From Variovorax paradoxus (lineage in GTDB: Bacteria > Pseudomonadota > Gammaproteobacteria > Burkholderiales > Burkholderiaceae_C): a DNA stretch of 64,000 bases. Positions 56,428-64,000 of this stretch are shown one piece after another (position 1 is the stretch's first letter; every line of letters begins with the position of its first letter). A model generated the notes under the pieces. That model was not told the DNA's origin. It made no database searches and saw only the letters and a program-made list of their open reading frames with translations. Where the stretch lies: the NCBI RefSeq assembly GCF_902712855.1, contig NZ_LR743508.1, positions 1,302,001 through 1,366,000 of the forward strand. The letters are read 5' to 3'. Made by a program: the position numbers and the translations under genes.

Positions 56428-58584
56428 ATGTCGGACAACGACCACGGCACCCGGTGGAAAACACCGAGTGGCATCGCGCGACTTCTGGTTCCGAATGGCA
56501 TCGGGAGGCGAGGCGTCATCCATTTTTTCGATCGGTTCGAGGCGGCGCGCTCTTCCATCCAACACATGGTCGAACTCACTTCAGGCAGCGACGCGTCAAT
56601 CCTTCCGGCGGCCGACGATGTGCTCGCGCGGTGGGTGCGGGCGGACCAGTTGCTGTCGGTGCGTCGCAGCGTGCGTGCCGTGGTGCCGTCGAGCATGGCG
56701 GTGGGCCTGGCCACGACGGCGGTGGCGCTCTATTCGTCGGCCGACTGGATGTTTCCCGTGGCGTGGCTCGTGCTCGTCGTGGTTTCCAACGCCTTCAGGG
56801 CCTTCGTGTGCCGTTCGGTGCGTTCTTCGGAGGGGAGCCTGGGCGGCCTCGACGAGCCGGGCATTGCCGGGCGGTTGCGGCTCGTCACGCTCTCCTCGTT
56901 TCTCTCGGGCTGCGTGTGGGCGCTGCTGCCCCTGTTCTGCCGCAGCGAAGCGCCGTCCGAAACGCTGTTCTTCATGACGGTGGTGTGCGGCGTGTGCGCG
57001 GGCTCCGTCATCTACAGCGCGGCATATGCACCGGTGCCGGTTGTGTTCTTCACGCCCGCGCTCGGGGCGGTCACGGTGTGGCTCGTCGGGGCCGGAGGGT
57101 TCCACCACAACGCGCTGGCGCTCATGGTGTTCGTGTACCTCGTGACGCTCATCCACGCATCGGTGCGTGGCGATCGCGCGTTCCGGGCCAGCAGCAGGCT
57201 GAAGAACGAGGCGCTGTTCATGGCCTCGGAGCTGCGCCACACGCATGCACGCTCGACGCGCGCGGCGCGCGAGCTCGACTTTCGCGCCAACCACGATTCG
57301 CTGACCGGCCTGTTCAACCGGGAAGGTTTCTTCGAGGCCGCATCGCGCCTGGGCGGCGAGACGGGCTCGCACCGCGACCACGCGGCGCTCATGCTCGATC
57401 TCGACGGATTCAAGGCGGTGAACGATGCGTTCGGCCACAAGACCGGCGACCAGGTGCTGCAGGACGTCGGGCACTGGCTGCAGCTGCAGCTGGTGAAGCA
57501 CCACGCGGTGGTGGGGCGCTGGGGCGGGGACGAGTTCGCGGTGTTCTACAAGCCCCGCGGCCCGCAGGACGCGCCCGAGGCCGTCGCGCAGGCACTCATC
57601 GACTCGATCGGCCATGCCACCTCGCACTACGGCGGCCAACTGGGCGTGAGCGTCGGGATCTGCACCGGCCACGACTGCTCGGTGGCCGAGATGCTGAGCT
57701 TTTCCGACGAGGCGCTGTACGAGGCCAAGCGCCTCGGACGCAACCGCTGCCACCGCTTCGACGACGCATTGCACGGCCGCCTGCTGAGCCGCCGCGACAT
57801 CGAGCGCGACCTGTCCGACGCCATCGCCTCGCGCGCCATCTGCGTGTGGTACCAGCCCATCCTGGGCGAGGGCGGGCGTCGCCTGCACAGTCTCGAGGCC
57901 CTGCTGCGCTGGCAGCATCCGCGGCATGGCTGGGTGGCGCCTTCCGATGTGATCTTCGCGGCCGCCAACACCGGGCTGGCCGAGCGGCTGCTGCGGCACA
58001 TCCTCAGCGAGGTCTGCGTGGGCCTCCAGCAACTCGCCGCTGCAGGCGCGCACTTCGAGGACGTGCCCGTGGCCATGAACGTGTCGCCACGCGAGATGTC
58101 GCAACTGCCGGTGGACGCCATCGTGCTCGAGACGCTGGAGAGACACGGCCTGCCGGCGCATCGGCTGCAGATCGAGATCACCGAGGAGGTGGCGCTCGAC
58201 GCCTCTGCCGCCAAGACCCGGCTGCGGGCGCTGGCGGAAGCCGGCATCTCCATCGTGATCGACGATTTCGGCGTCGGCTACTCGTCGCTCGCGTCGCTGC
58301 GCGGGGAACACGTGCGGCAGGTGAAGATCGATCGCAGCTTCATCCTCAACCTGGCGTCGTCGCCCGGCAGCCGGCTGATGGTGGAGGCGGTGATCCGGCT
58401 CGGCCAGTCGCTCTTCATCGAGGTGGTGGCCGAGGGCGTGGAAAGCCAGGAAGAGCTCGATGCGCTGAATGCGCTGGGCTCGCCCCTGCTGCAGGGCTTC
58501 TACTTCATGCGGCCGGCGCCGCTGGCCAAGGTCATCGCATGGGCCGGGCAGCGCGCGAGCCACACGGCCTCGGCGCACACCTGA
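56428..58584 (+). CDS. Membrane GGDEF-EAL cyclic-di-GMP protein
   Basis: 718 residues. About five TM helices at 85-245 form an N-terminal sensor region. The GGDEF domain holds an intact GGDEF at 366-370, so cyclase activity is possible. The EAL domain keeps EALLR at 490-494, then NVSPREMS, ITEEVALD and DDFGVGYSSL, so phosphodiesterase activity is also possible. Start uncertain; an ATG at 56566 (MVELTSGS) is an alternative. The balance of activities cannot be read from sequence. Confidence 0.9.
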   Translation: MSDNDHGTRWKTPSGIARLLVPNGIGRRGVIHFFDRFEAARSSIQHMVELTSGSDASILPAADDVLARWVRADQLLSVRRSVRAVVPSSMAVGLATTAVALYSSADWMFPVAWLVLVVVSNAFRAFVCRSVRSSEGSLGGLDEPGIAGRLRLVTLSSFLSGCVWALLPLFCRSEAPSETLFFMTVVCGVCAGSVIYSAAYAPVPVVFFTPALGAVTVWLVGAGGFHHNALALMVFVYLVTLIHASVRGDRAFRASSRLKNEALFMASELRHTHARSTRAARELDFRANHDSLTGLFNREGFFEAASRLGGETGSHRDHAALMLDLDGFKAVNDAFGHKTGDQVLQDVGHWLQLQLVKHHAVVGRWGGDEFAVFYKPRGPQDAPEAVAQALIDSIGHATSHYGGQLGVSVGICTGHDCSVAEMLSFSDEALYEAKRLGRNRCHRFDDALHGRLLSRRDIERDLSDAIASRAICVWYQPILGEGGRRLHSLEALLRWQHPRHGWVAPSDVIFAAANTGLAERLLRHILSEVCVGLQQLAAAGAHFEDVPVAMNVSPREMSQLPVDAIVLETLERHGLPAHRLQIEITEEVALDASAAKTRLRALAEAGISIVIDDFGVGYSSLASLRGEHVRQVKIDRSFILNLASSPGSRLMVEAVIRLGQSLFIEVVAEGVESQEELDALNALGSPLLQGFYFMRPAPLAKVIAWAGQRASHTASAHT

Positions 58585-58709
58585 GCCGCGCTCCAGCGTG
58601 CATCGGCCCGGCGTATCGAAACGCCGGAAGATTCACCGGTGCCGGCTGGCTGGCGCGGCGATCGGCCACGCCGCGTGAAAGCGCCTGCTGCACGCCGCCG
58701 CCTCGCGGT

Positions 58710-59486
58710 TCAGGCCAGGATCAGCCGCTCGCATGCCTTGCGCAGGGCGGGGAGGCCCGGCAGTTCACGGGACTTGGCATCGGTGATCACCACATGGATG
58801 TCGGCCGGGCGTGCATAGGTCACGCGGCTGGCCTGCCCGATCTTGGCGTGATCGGCCAGCAGCACCAGTTGCTGCGCCTGCTCGGCCATGGCGCGCGCGA
58901 TGGTGGCCTCGTGGTGCTCGAAGCTCATGGCGCCATGCCTGGCATGCAGCCCCACGGGCGACAGCAGCGCCACGTCGGCGCGGTAGCGGCGGATGGCCTC
59001 CACCGTGGCGTCGCCGCAGGTGGCCTGTGCCTTCACATCGATCTCGCCGCCGAGCAGGATGGTCCGGTTGCCGGTAAGCCGGCCTTCGCCCGCGCCTGCG
59101 AGCTTGAGCGCGATGTTCAGCGAGTTCGTGATGACCGTCATGCCGCTGAGCGTGGCGAGTTCTTCCGCGCAGATCGACATGGTGCTGCCCGCGTCCATGA
59201 AGACCGTCTGCCCCGGCTGCAGCAGCGCGATGGCGGCCTTGGCGATGGCGCGCTTCTCGCGCTGGCGTGCCACCAGCCGCACCGCGAGCGGCGGCTCGGG
59301 CTCGGCGCTGGTGGCGATCGCGCCGCCGTGCACGCGCCGCAGCTCCCCGAGGCCCTCGAGCTCGAGCAGGTCGCGGCGCACCGTTTCGCGGGACACCGCG
59401 AGGTCCTGCACGATGCGGTCGACGCTCAGGCGGGAGAAGGTGGCGAGCAGGCTGCGGATGCGCAGGAATCGTTCTTCTTGGAGCAT
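58710..59486 (-). CDS. DeoR-family transcriptional regulator
   Basis: 258 residues. HTH at 1-58 with SVDRIVQDLAVSRETVRRDLLELEGLGELRRVHGGA. The sugar-phosphate-binding domain contains DAGSTMSICAEEL and TNSLNIALKL, then ILLGGEIDVKAQATCGD. Represses sugar or polyol catabolism genes in the family; target not in this window. Divergent from nothing in the immediate window, convergent with the GGDEF-EAL gene. Confidence 0.92.
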   Translation of the reverse strand: MLQEERFLRIRSLLATFSRLSVDRIVQDLAVSRETVRRDLLELEGLGELRRVHGGAIATSAEPEPPLAVRLVARQREKRAIAKAAIALLQPGQTVFMDAGSTMSICAEELATLSGMTVITNSLNIALKLAGAGEGRLTGNRTILLGGEIDVKAQATCGDATVEAIRRYRADVALLSPVGLHARHGAMSFEHHEATIARAMAEQAQQLVLLADHAKIGQASRVTYARPADIHVVITDAKSRELPGLPALRKACERLILA

Positions 59487-59634
59487 GAAGGATGCTGGCT
59501 GTGAGAAGGAAAAAGGGCGGCGTCGATGTGACGGCCGCCCCGGTCTGCAGGTCAGGAGGCGCAGTCGGCACGGCGCGGTTGGCGCGCCATTGTGCCCATT
59601 GCCGCTCCGTCCGGCGTTGCCGCGCAGGAACCGC

Positions 59635-61941
59635 TCAGAGGTCGGCGCGGCCCATGGCCGGATCGCTGACCGAGTGCCTGCCGGTCTCCACGCGGCCTGC
59701 GAAGCGGCGATAGTAGGTCGGGTCCGCGTCGCAGGTCACTGCGAAGTCGTACCACTGGCCGCTGTCCGCGAGCGTCCACAGCTGCTCGGCCTGCGCGCCG
59801 CCTTTGACCGTGGCTCCCCAGGGGCCGTCGCTGCGGTAGGCCTTGGCGCGCACGGTAAAGCCGCAGGCGTTGGTACCGCCATTGAGCATCTCGAGGTAGA
59901 CGTTGCCGTTCGCGATGTCGTAGCACACGCGCACTTCGGGGTTGGCCGCACCGCCGGCGCGCAGCGTGTCGAGGTTGCCCTTGAAATGCCGGTGGAAGCC
60001 GTTCGGGCCGAGCACCCACAGGTCGTACGAATTTCCCGCGCTGTCGGCCGTGCCGGCCCACACGTCGTCGAGCATCTTGCCGGGCTCGACCATGTAGCGG
60101 CGCGGCAGCTGGTCGAGGTGCAACTTGTCGTACACGTGGAACACGGCGCCGACCTTGCCGGTGTTCGAGAAGATCAGGCGCATCGAACCGCTGGTTGCAT
60201 CGGCGCGGCCGCTCACGTGAAGTTCGTACGGCAGCGCGCGCGAGGGGCGCGTGCCGATGGCCTGTTGCGGCAGTCGTGCGTTGGTGGGCGGCACGATCTG
60301 GGCGAGCAGTTGCTGATCGGCGCGCAGCTTGTCCGCATCGGCCTTGGTGCGGCTGCCGGCGAGCGTGGGCAGCACCTCGTTGTTGGGGGTTGCGAAGTTG
60401 AAGCAGCTCGTCAGGTCGCCGGCCACCGCGCGCCGGAACGGCGTGATGTTGGTTTCCTTCACGCCGAAGCGGGCTTCGAGGAAGCGCAGCACCGAGGTGT
60501 GGTCGAACACCTGCGAATTCACCCAGCCGCCGCGGCTCCACGGCGAGATGACGTACATCGGCACGCGCGGGCCGGGGCCGTACACGCGGCCGTCGGAAGG
60601 CACGGCGGTGCTGCCCACCAGCGGATATGTATGGCGTTCGTAGGCCACGTCTGCATCGGCCAGCGTGGTCTTGCCGGCCGCGGCGCTCGTGGGATCGGCA
60701 GGGTTGAGCAGCGAAGGCGCCGAGGGCGAGGGCATGTGGTCGAAGTAGCCGTCGTTCTCGTCGAAGTTGACGATGAACACGGTCTTGCTCCACACGTCGG
60801 GGTAGGCCGTGAGCGCGTCCAGCACCTGCTGGATGTACCAGCCGCCCTGCACCGGGCTCGAAGGTCCGGGGTGTTCGGAGTAGGTAGACGGTGCCACGAT
60901 CCAAGACACCTGCGGCAGCTTGCCGTTGGCAACGTCCTGCTTGAACGTGCCCAGGAAGCCGCCGTCGGGCATGGTGTTGGCAACGCCCTTGTACAGCGGG
61001 TTGCCGGGGTCGTCGGTGGCTGCGTCGTAGGCCGGCACCGTCTCGCCCGCAGGCGGGCTGGCGTCGCCGTCGTAGCGCATGTCGTTCTTGCCGGACAGCT
61101 TGTTGGCCGCGCGGAACTGCTGGAAGCCGTGCAGCGGGTTGTCGGTGTAGTTGTCGGGCAGGTACTGGTAGACGATCCAGCTGACCTTGGCATCCTGGAG
61201 CCGCTCGGGGTAGGTCTTCCAGTTGCAGCCGAACTGGGTCGAGTCGACGCCCGGGTTCGAGGTCGGGTTCCACGGGTACCGCAGGTTCTCCCAGGTGTTG
61301 TCGATCGACGCGACGCGGGCCGGGCCGCTGCTGGTTTCGCCGGACGGGCCGTTGGTGCCGGTCCAGTGGAACAGTCGGTTCGAGTTGGTGCCGGTGTGCA
61401 TGCCGCAGTGGTAGCTGTCGCACAGCGTGAATGCATTGGCCAGCGCGAACTGGAAGGGAAGCTCGGCTTCCTTGAAGTAACCCATCGACGCCGTGTTCTT
61501 GTAGCGCGGCCACTGGTTCATGCGCCCGCCGTCCCAGGCGTTCTGCGCGTCGCCCCAGCTGTGGGGCGTGCCGCTCACGCGCTGCGCGTTGCCCTTGCTC
61601 TGGTCGAGGTAGTACGGCAGCAGCGGCTTGCCGGCCGCATCGCTCTGCTGCCAGACATTGAGGCCGCCGGCCAGCGGAATGGTGAAGCGGTCGCCGAACC
61701 CGCGCACGCCCATCAGGGTGCCGAAGTAGTGGTCGAACGAGCGGTTTTCCTGCATCAGGATCACGACGTGCTCGACGTCCATGATCGTGCCGGTCTTGTT
61801 GTTGGCGGGAATGGCCAGTGCGCGGCGGATGCTGGGCGGAAAGGCCGACAGCGCGAGGGCGGCGGCACCGGTGGTGGCGGTGCCGGTGAGGAATTTGCGG
61901 CGCGAGTTCATGGTCTTGGTGCTGTTGTTCATGTTGTTCAT
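59635..61941 (-). CDS. Phosphocholine-specific phospholipase C, Tat-exported
   Basis: 768 residues. Tat signal NSRRKFLTGTATTG (12-25). The catalytic acid-phosphatase/PLC domain has HVVILMQENRSFDHYFGTL near residue 60, SGTPHSWGDAQNAWDGG, and FDENDGYFDHMPSPS. Two C-terminal beta domains of about 90 residues each follow (LPYELHVSGRA; CYDIANGNVYLEMLNGG), as in non-haemolytic PlcN/PlcC. Releases phosphocholine from lipids, a phosphate and choline source. Followed by a small lipoprotein gene upstream on the same strand. Confidence 0.94.
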   Translation of the reverse strand: MNNMNNSTKTMNSRRKFLTGTATTGAAALALSAFPPSIRRALAIPANNKTGTIMDVEHVVILMQENRSFDHYFGTLMGVRGFGDRFTIPLAGGLNVWQQSDAAGKPLLPYYLDQSKGNAQRVSGTPHSWGDAQNAWDGGRMNQWPRYKNTASMGYFKEAELPFQFALANAFTLCDSYHCGMHTGTNSNRLFHWTGTNGPSGETSSGPARVASIDNTWENLRYPWNPTSNPGVDSTQFGCNWKTYPERLQDAKVSWIVYQYLPDNYTDNPLHGFQQFRAANKLSGKNDMRYDGDASPPAGETVPAYDAATDDPGNPLYKGVANTMPDGGFLGTFKQDVANGKLPQVSWIVAPSTYSEHPGPSSPVQGGWYIQQVLDALTAYPDVWSKTVFIVNFDENDGYFDHMPSPSAPSLLNPADPTSAAAGKTTLADADVAYERHTYPLVGSTAVPSDGRVYGPGPRVPMYVISPWSRGGWVNSQVFDHTSVLRFLEARFGVKETNITPFRRAVAGDLTSCFNFATPNNEVLPTLAGSRTKADADKLRADQQLLAQIVPPTNARLPQQAIGTRPSRALPYELHVSGRADATSGSMRLIFSNTGKVGAVFHVYDKLHLDQLPRRYMVEPGKMLDDVWAGTADSAGNSYDLWVLGPNGFHRHFKGNLDTLRAGGAANPEVRVCYDIANGNVYLEMLNGGTNACGFTVRAKAYRSDGPWGATVKGGAQAEQLWTLADSGQWYDFAVTCDADPTYYRRFAGRVETGRHSVSDPAMGRADL

Positions 61942-61955
61942 GAAGGCGTGGCGCC

Positions 61956-62147
61956 TCAGGGCGCGCAGCTCTTCACGGGTGCAACGCCGGTGTCGGGCTG
62001 CGTCGGTGCGGTGGGGCTGGTGGGCGTGGTCGGCGTCGTGGGCAGTCCGATCACGCCGCCGCCTCCGCTGCCACCGCCGCAGGCGGAGAGCGCGCAGGCC
62101 ACGATCAGCGCGGGCAGGAGCCGCGCGTGCAGGTGAGCAAGTTTCAT
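61956..62147 (-). CDS. Small lipoprotein
   Basis: 63 residues from the ATG at 62147 with AAGGA upstream. Signal peptide with a lipobox LSAC near residue 20-23, then a Gly-rich segment and a Thr/Pro repeat (PTTPTTPTSPTAPTQP), ending in Cys. The Thr/Pro region suggests a surface linker. It lies 15 bases upstream of the phospholipase gene and 43 after the LamG phosphodiesterase, so the three are probably an operon. Confidence 0.75.
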   Translation of the reverse strand: MKLAHLHARLLPALIVACALSACGGGSGGGGVIGLPTTPTTPTSPTAPTQPDTGVAPVKSCAP

Positions 62148-62190
62148 GGGGATCCTTCTTGGTGCTGTGCTTGGTAGGAAACAGGAAAGG

Positions 62191-64000
62191 TCAGGGCAGC
62201 AACGTCGACAACGGGGCGGCTGCCTTGTAGAGATTGGCGACCTCGGCAGCGCTGAGCGCGCGGTTCCAGATCGCGAGGTCGTTGAAGTCCATGGCGCCGC
62301 GCGGCGAGCTCGACTGGCGCTTGTAGTAGAGGCCGGTCGCGTCCTCATTGAGGCCGATGCCGTTCTTCAGGCCGCCGAGCGCTGCGACGAGCGCCGGGGT
62401 GAGCGCCACGTGGCCCGTCTGCACGCCGCGCGCCGGGTCGATCGCGTACGCATCCATGGCCAGGCCGGCCTTGTCGATGACCATCGCCACGTAGGCCCAC
62501 TGGCCTGCGCTCAGGTAGTGCGCGCCCTTGATCTCGCCGCGCACGCTGCCGGTGCCGGTGTTGAAGCGCAGCTCGCAGCTGCCGAACAGGCCGATGGCGA
62601 GGCCCGCGTTGTTGCCGGTGTCGTAGTTCTTGTTGGCGATGACGGTGCCGCCGTTGCTCACGCCCTGGCTGCAGGTGGCGTCGGTGCGCACCCAGAAACC
62701 GATGGTGAAGGCGGTCGTGCCCGCGTCGCTGGTCACGTCGGTTGCCTGCCTGATGCGATAGCCGGACATGCCGCTCGCATTGGCCACCCTGCTGTCGATG
62801 CGCAGAGCCTTGGCGCGGTAGCGGGTGCGCATGCTGTCGTCGGCCAGCAGCGAGCCGCCGTCCGCATCGGCCGCCCATGGCGCGAGCGTCGAGGCGCCGG
62901 CCTTGCCGTCGACGCCGGGCAGGGTGTCGAAGGTGTGGTAGGTGACCAGGCCGGTGGCCAGCGTCGGCATCAGCGGCACCGGCGCCAGGTAGGCGATCCT
63001 CGCGTTCAGCGACACCATCGTGTCGCCGGCGACCAGCGTGTACACGTAGCTGTAGTTGCCGTCGCCCGCGGCATCGACGTAGTCGGCGTACGAAGTGCTG
63101 CCGGCCGCCAGCGTGGCCACGAGCTTGCCGTCGCGCAGCACCTTCACGGGCACGTCGGTGTTGCCGGCGAGCTTCCACGAGAGTTCGATGTTGTCCCGGT
63201 CGGCACCGGTCTTCGCGGTGGGCTCGCGCAGGGTGGTGGTGCCTTGCAGCGCGATGCCGTTCAGGCCGTAGCTGGCCGCGGCGGGCGTGGAGCCCAGGTG
63301 GCGCAGCACGGTCGGCGCGATGTCGGTGGCCGCGGCGAGCTGCAGCAGCGTGTCGTCCGCAGGTACGGCCGTGCCGGTGCCGGGCAGGCCCGCGAGTTCC
63401 TTGTTGCTGGCGATGAAGATGGTCTTGTTGTCGCGCGTCTGCAGGCCCGTTGCGGCACCGAAGGCGTCGCGGCCGTGGCCGGTGGTGAGGATGACGAGCC
63501 AGTCTTCCTTCGCGTCGTTCGCCGTGCGGCGCGCGATGCCTTCCAGCAGGCGCCCCACGGCCGCGGCGGTGTCGCTCACGGCGCGGCGGTAGGCGTCGCT
63601 GCCGAGCCCGCTGCTGGCGGCCGCATTGGCAGGTGCACCGTATTGCGCCACCAGCAGGTCGTTGCCCGCCTCGATGAGCTGCGAGGTGTGATCGGTCACG
63701 CAGGCGTCGGAGCCCGCGCAATCGAATGCGGCGTCGACCGTGCCGGTTTCGTTCGTGAGCAGGACCGGGTAGAGCGGATTCGCCGTGACGGCGGCGGTCT
63801 TGTAGCCGGCGCCGGCATTCTGCCTGGCGAGGGCGAAGATCGATGGCGCGAGCTTGGCGTCGATGCGCTGGTCGGCGGTGTCCCACCGCACGCCGTGGCG
63901 CTGCACCCAGGTGCCTGTCAGCAGCGTCGCCCACGAGGGGCCGTCGGTGAGCCGTTGCTCGGTGGGCGTACCGTTGGTGCCGCCGGTCCAAGCGGGTGCG
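62191..64000 (-). CDS. Alkaline phosphatase-superfamily phosphodiesterase with LamG domain, 5' end off window
   Basis: At least 602 codons are visible; the frame continues past the right edge, where reading starts in a PSWATLLTGTW segment typical of type I phosphodiesterases. Conserved stretches VILTTGHGRD and DIAPTVLRHLG, which hold metal-binding Asp/His residues, are inside the visible part. After a fibronectin-like linker, a LamG/concanavalin-like domain covers the C-terminal 200 residues (FTIGFWVRTDA; NDLAIWNRALSAAEVANLY). Probably exported; acts on phosphodiesters, consistent with its phospholipase neighbour. Confidence 0.82.
   Translation of the reverse strand, partial: APAWTGGTNGTPTEQRLTDGPSWATLLTGTWVQRHGVRWDTADQRIDAKLAPSIFALARQNAGAGYKTAAVTANPLYPVLLTNETGTVDAAFDCAGSDACVTDHTSQLIEAGNDLLVAQYGAPANAAASSGLGSDAYRRAVSDTAAAVGRLLEGIARRTANDAKEDWLVILTTGHGRDAFGAATGLQTRDNKTIFIASNKELAGLPGTGTAVPADDTLLQLAAATDIAPTVLRHLGSTPAAASYGLNGIALQGTTTLREPTAKTGADRDNIELSWKLAGNTDVPVKVLRDGKLVATLAAGSTSYADYVDAAGDGNYSYVYTLVAGDTMVSLNARIAYLAPVPLMPTLATGLVTYHTFDTLPGVDGKAGASTLAPWAADADGGSLLADDSMRTRYRAKALRIDSRVANASGMSGYRIRQATDVTSDAGTTAFTIGFWVRTDATCSQGVSNGGTVIANKNYDTGNNAGLAIGLFGSCELRFNTGTGSVRGEIKGAHYLSAGQWAYVAMVIDKAGLAMDAYAIDPARGVQTGHVALTPALVAALGGLKNGIGLNEDATGLYYKRQSSSPRGAMDFNDLAIWNRALSAAEVANLYKAAAPLSTLLP

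Overview
The window is a GC-rich chromosomal segment from a betaproteobacterium. Gene content, protein families and dense high-GC codon usage point to the Comamonadaceae, most likely Variovorax or a close relative; that placement is inference from the proteins, as no rRNA is present. I saw no tRNA, rRNA, CRISPR array or complete insertion sequence. About 60 protein genes fill nearly all of the sequence, and the last one (- strand) runs off the right edge.

Layout. 0.3-4 kb: an accessory patch (LysR regulator, MFS transporter, alpha/beta hydrolase, broken TauD-type dioxygenase) with lower GC at its right end. A 263-bp non-coding mobile element sits exactly between the convergent stop codons of the LysR and MFS genes. 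4-18 kb: eutCB (ethanolamine ammonia-lyase), an FKBP isomerase, an SDR/LysR divergent pair, opgD, a leftward group made of a LysR-HTH/nitroreductase fusion, an M24 peptidase-like protein, a GGCT-like protein and a methyltransferase, then an AcoR-type sigma-54 activator divergent from exaC-DUF779. EutBC makes acetaldehyde and ExaC oxidises it, so the two loci may cooperate.

18.4-30.4 kb: the most unusual part, a nine-gene rightward operon behind a near-consensus sigma-70 promoter. It encodes a YjfI/DUF2170 protein, a PspA/IM30 protein, a small protein with two ribbon-helix-helix-like segments, a YqiJ-like membrane protein, the YqiK flotillin, a zinc-ribbon protein, a 1747-residue AAA+ ATPase of the 'DNA repair ATPase'/DUF3686 type, a single-HKD phospholipase-D-fold protein and a CorA-like two-TM protein. 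Very short spacings and a 4-nt overlap suggest one functional unit joining membrane-stress proteins, a giant ATPase and a probable nuclease. This is my leading candidate for an undescribed envelope-stress or defence system.

30.4-44 kb: a PAS-LuxR regulator divergent from scoAB, a class III CoA-transferase-like gene, a small locus with a frameshifted gene and a membrane partner, and a LysR-controlled valine catabolic operon (mmsA, an LprI-like gene, acyl-CoA dehydrogenase, 3-hydroxyisobutyryl-CoA hydrolase, mmsB), followed by an amidohydrolase.

44-64 kb: housekeeping and envelope genes: secreted proteins, tag, cbpM-cbpA, a histidine phosphatase, a penicillin-acylase-type lipoprotein, GST, pssA, a class I glutamine amidotransferase, a LysR pseudogene, DUF4124, an RNase H-like protein, DUF3297, DUF2272, a GGDEF-EAL protein, a DeoR regulator, and a Tat-exported phospholipase C with a small lipoprotein and a phosphodiesterase/LamG protein.
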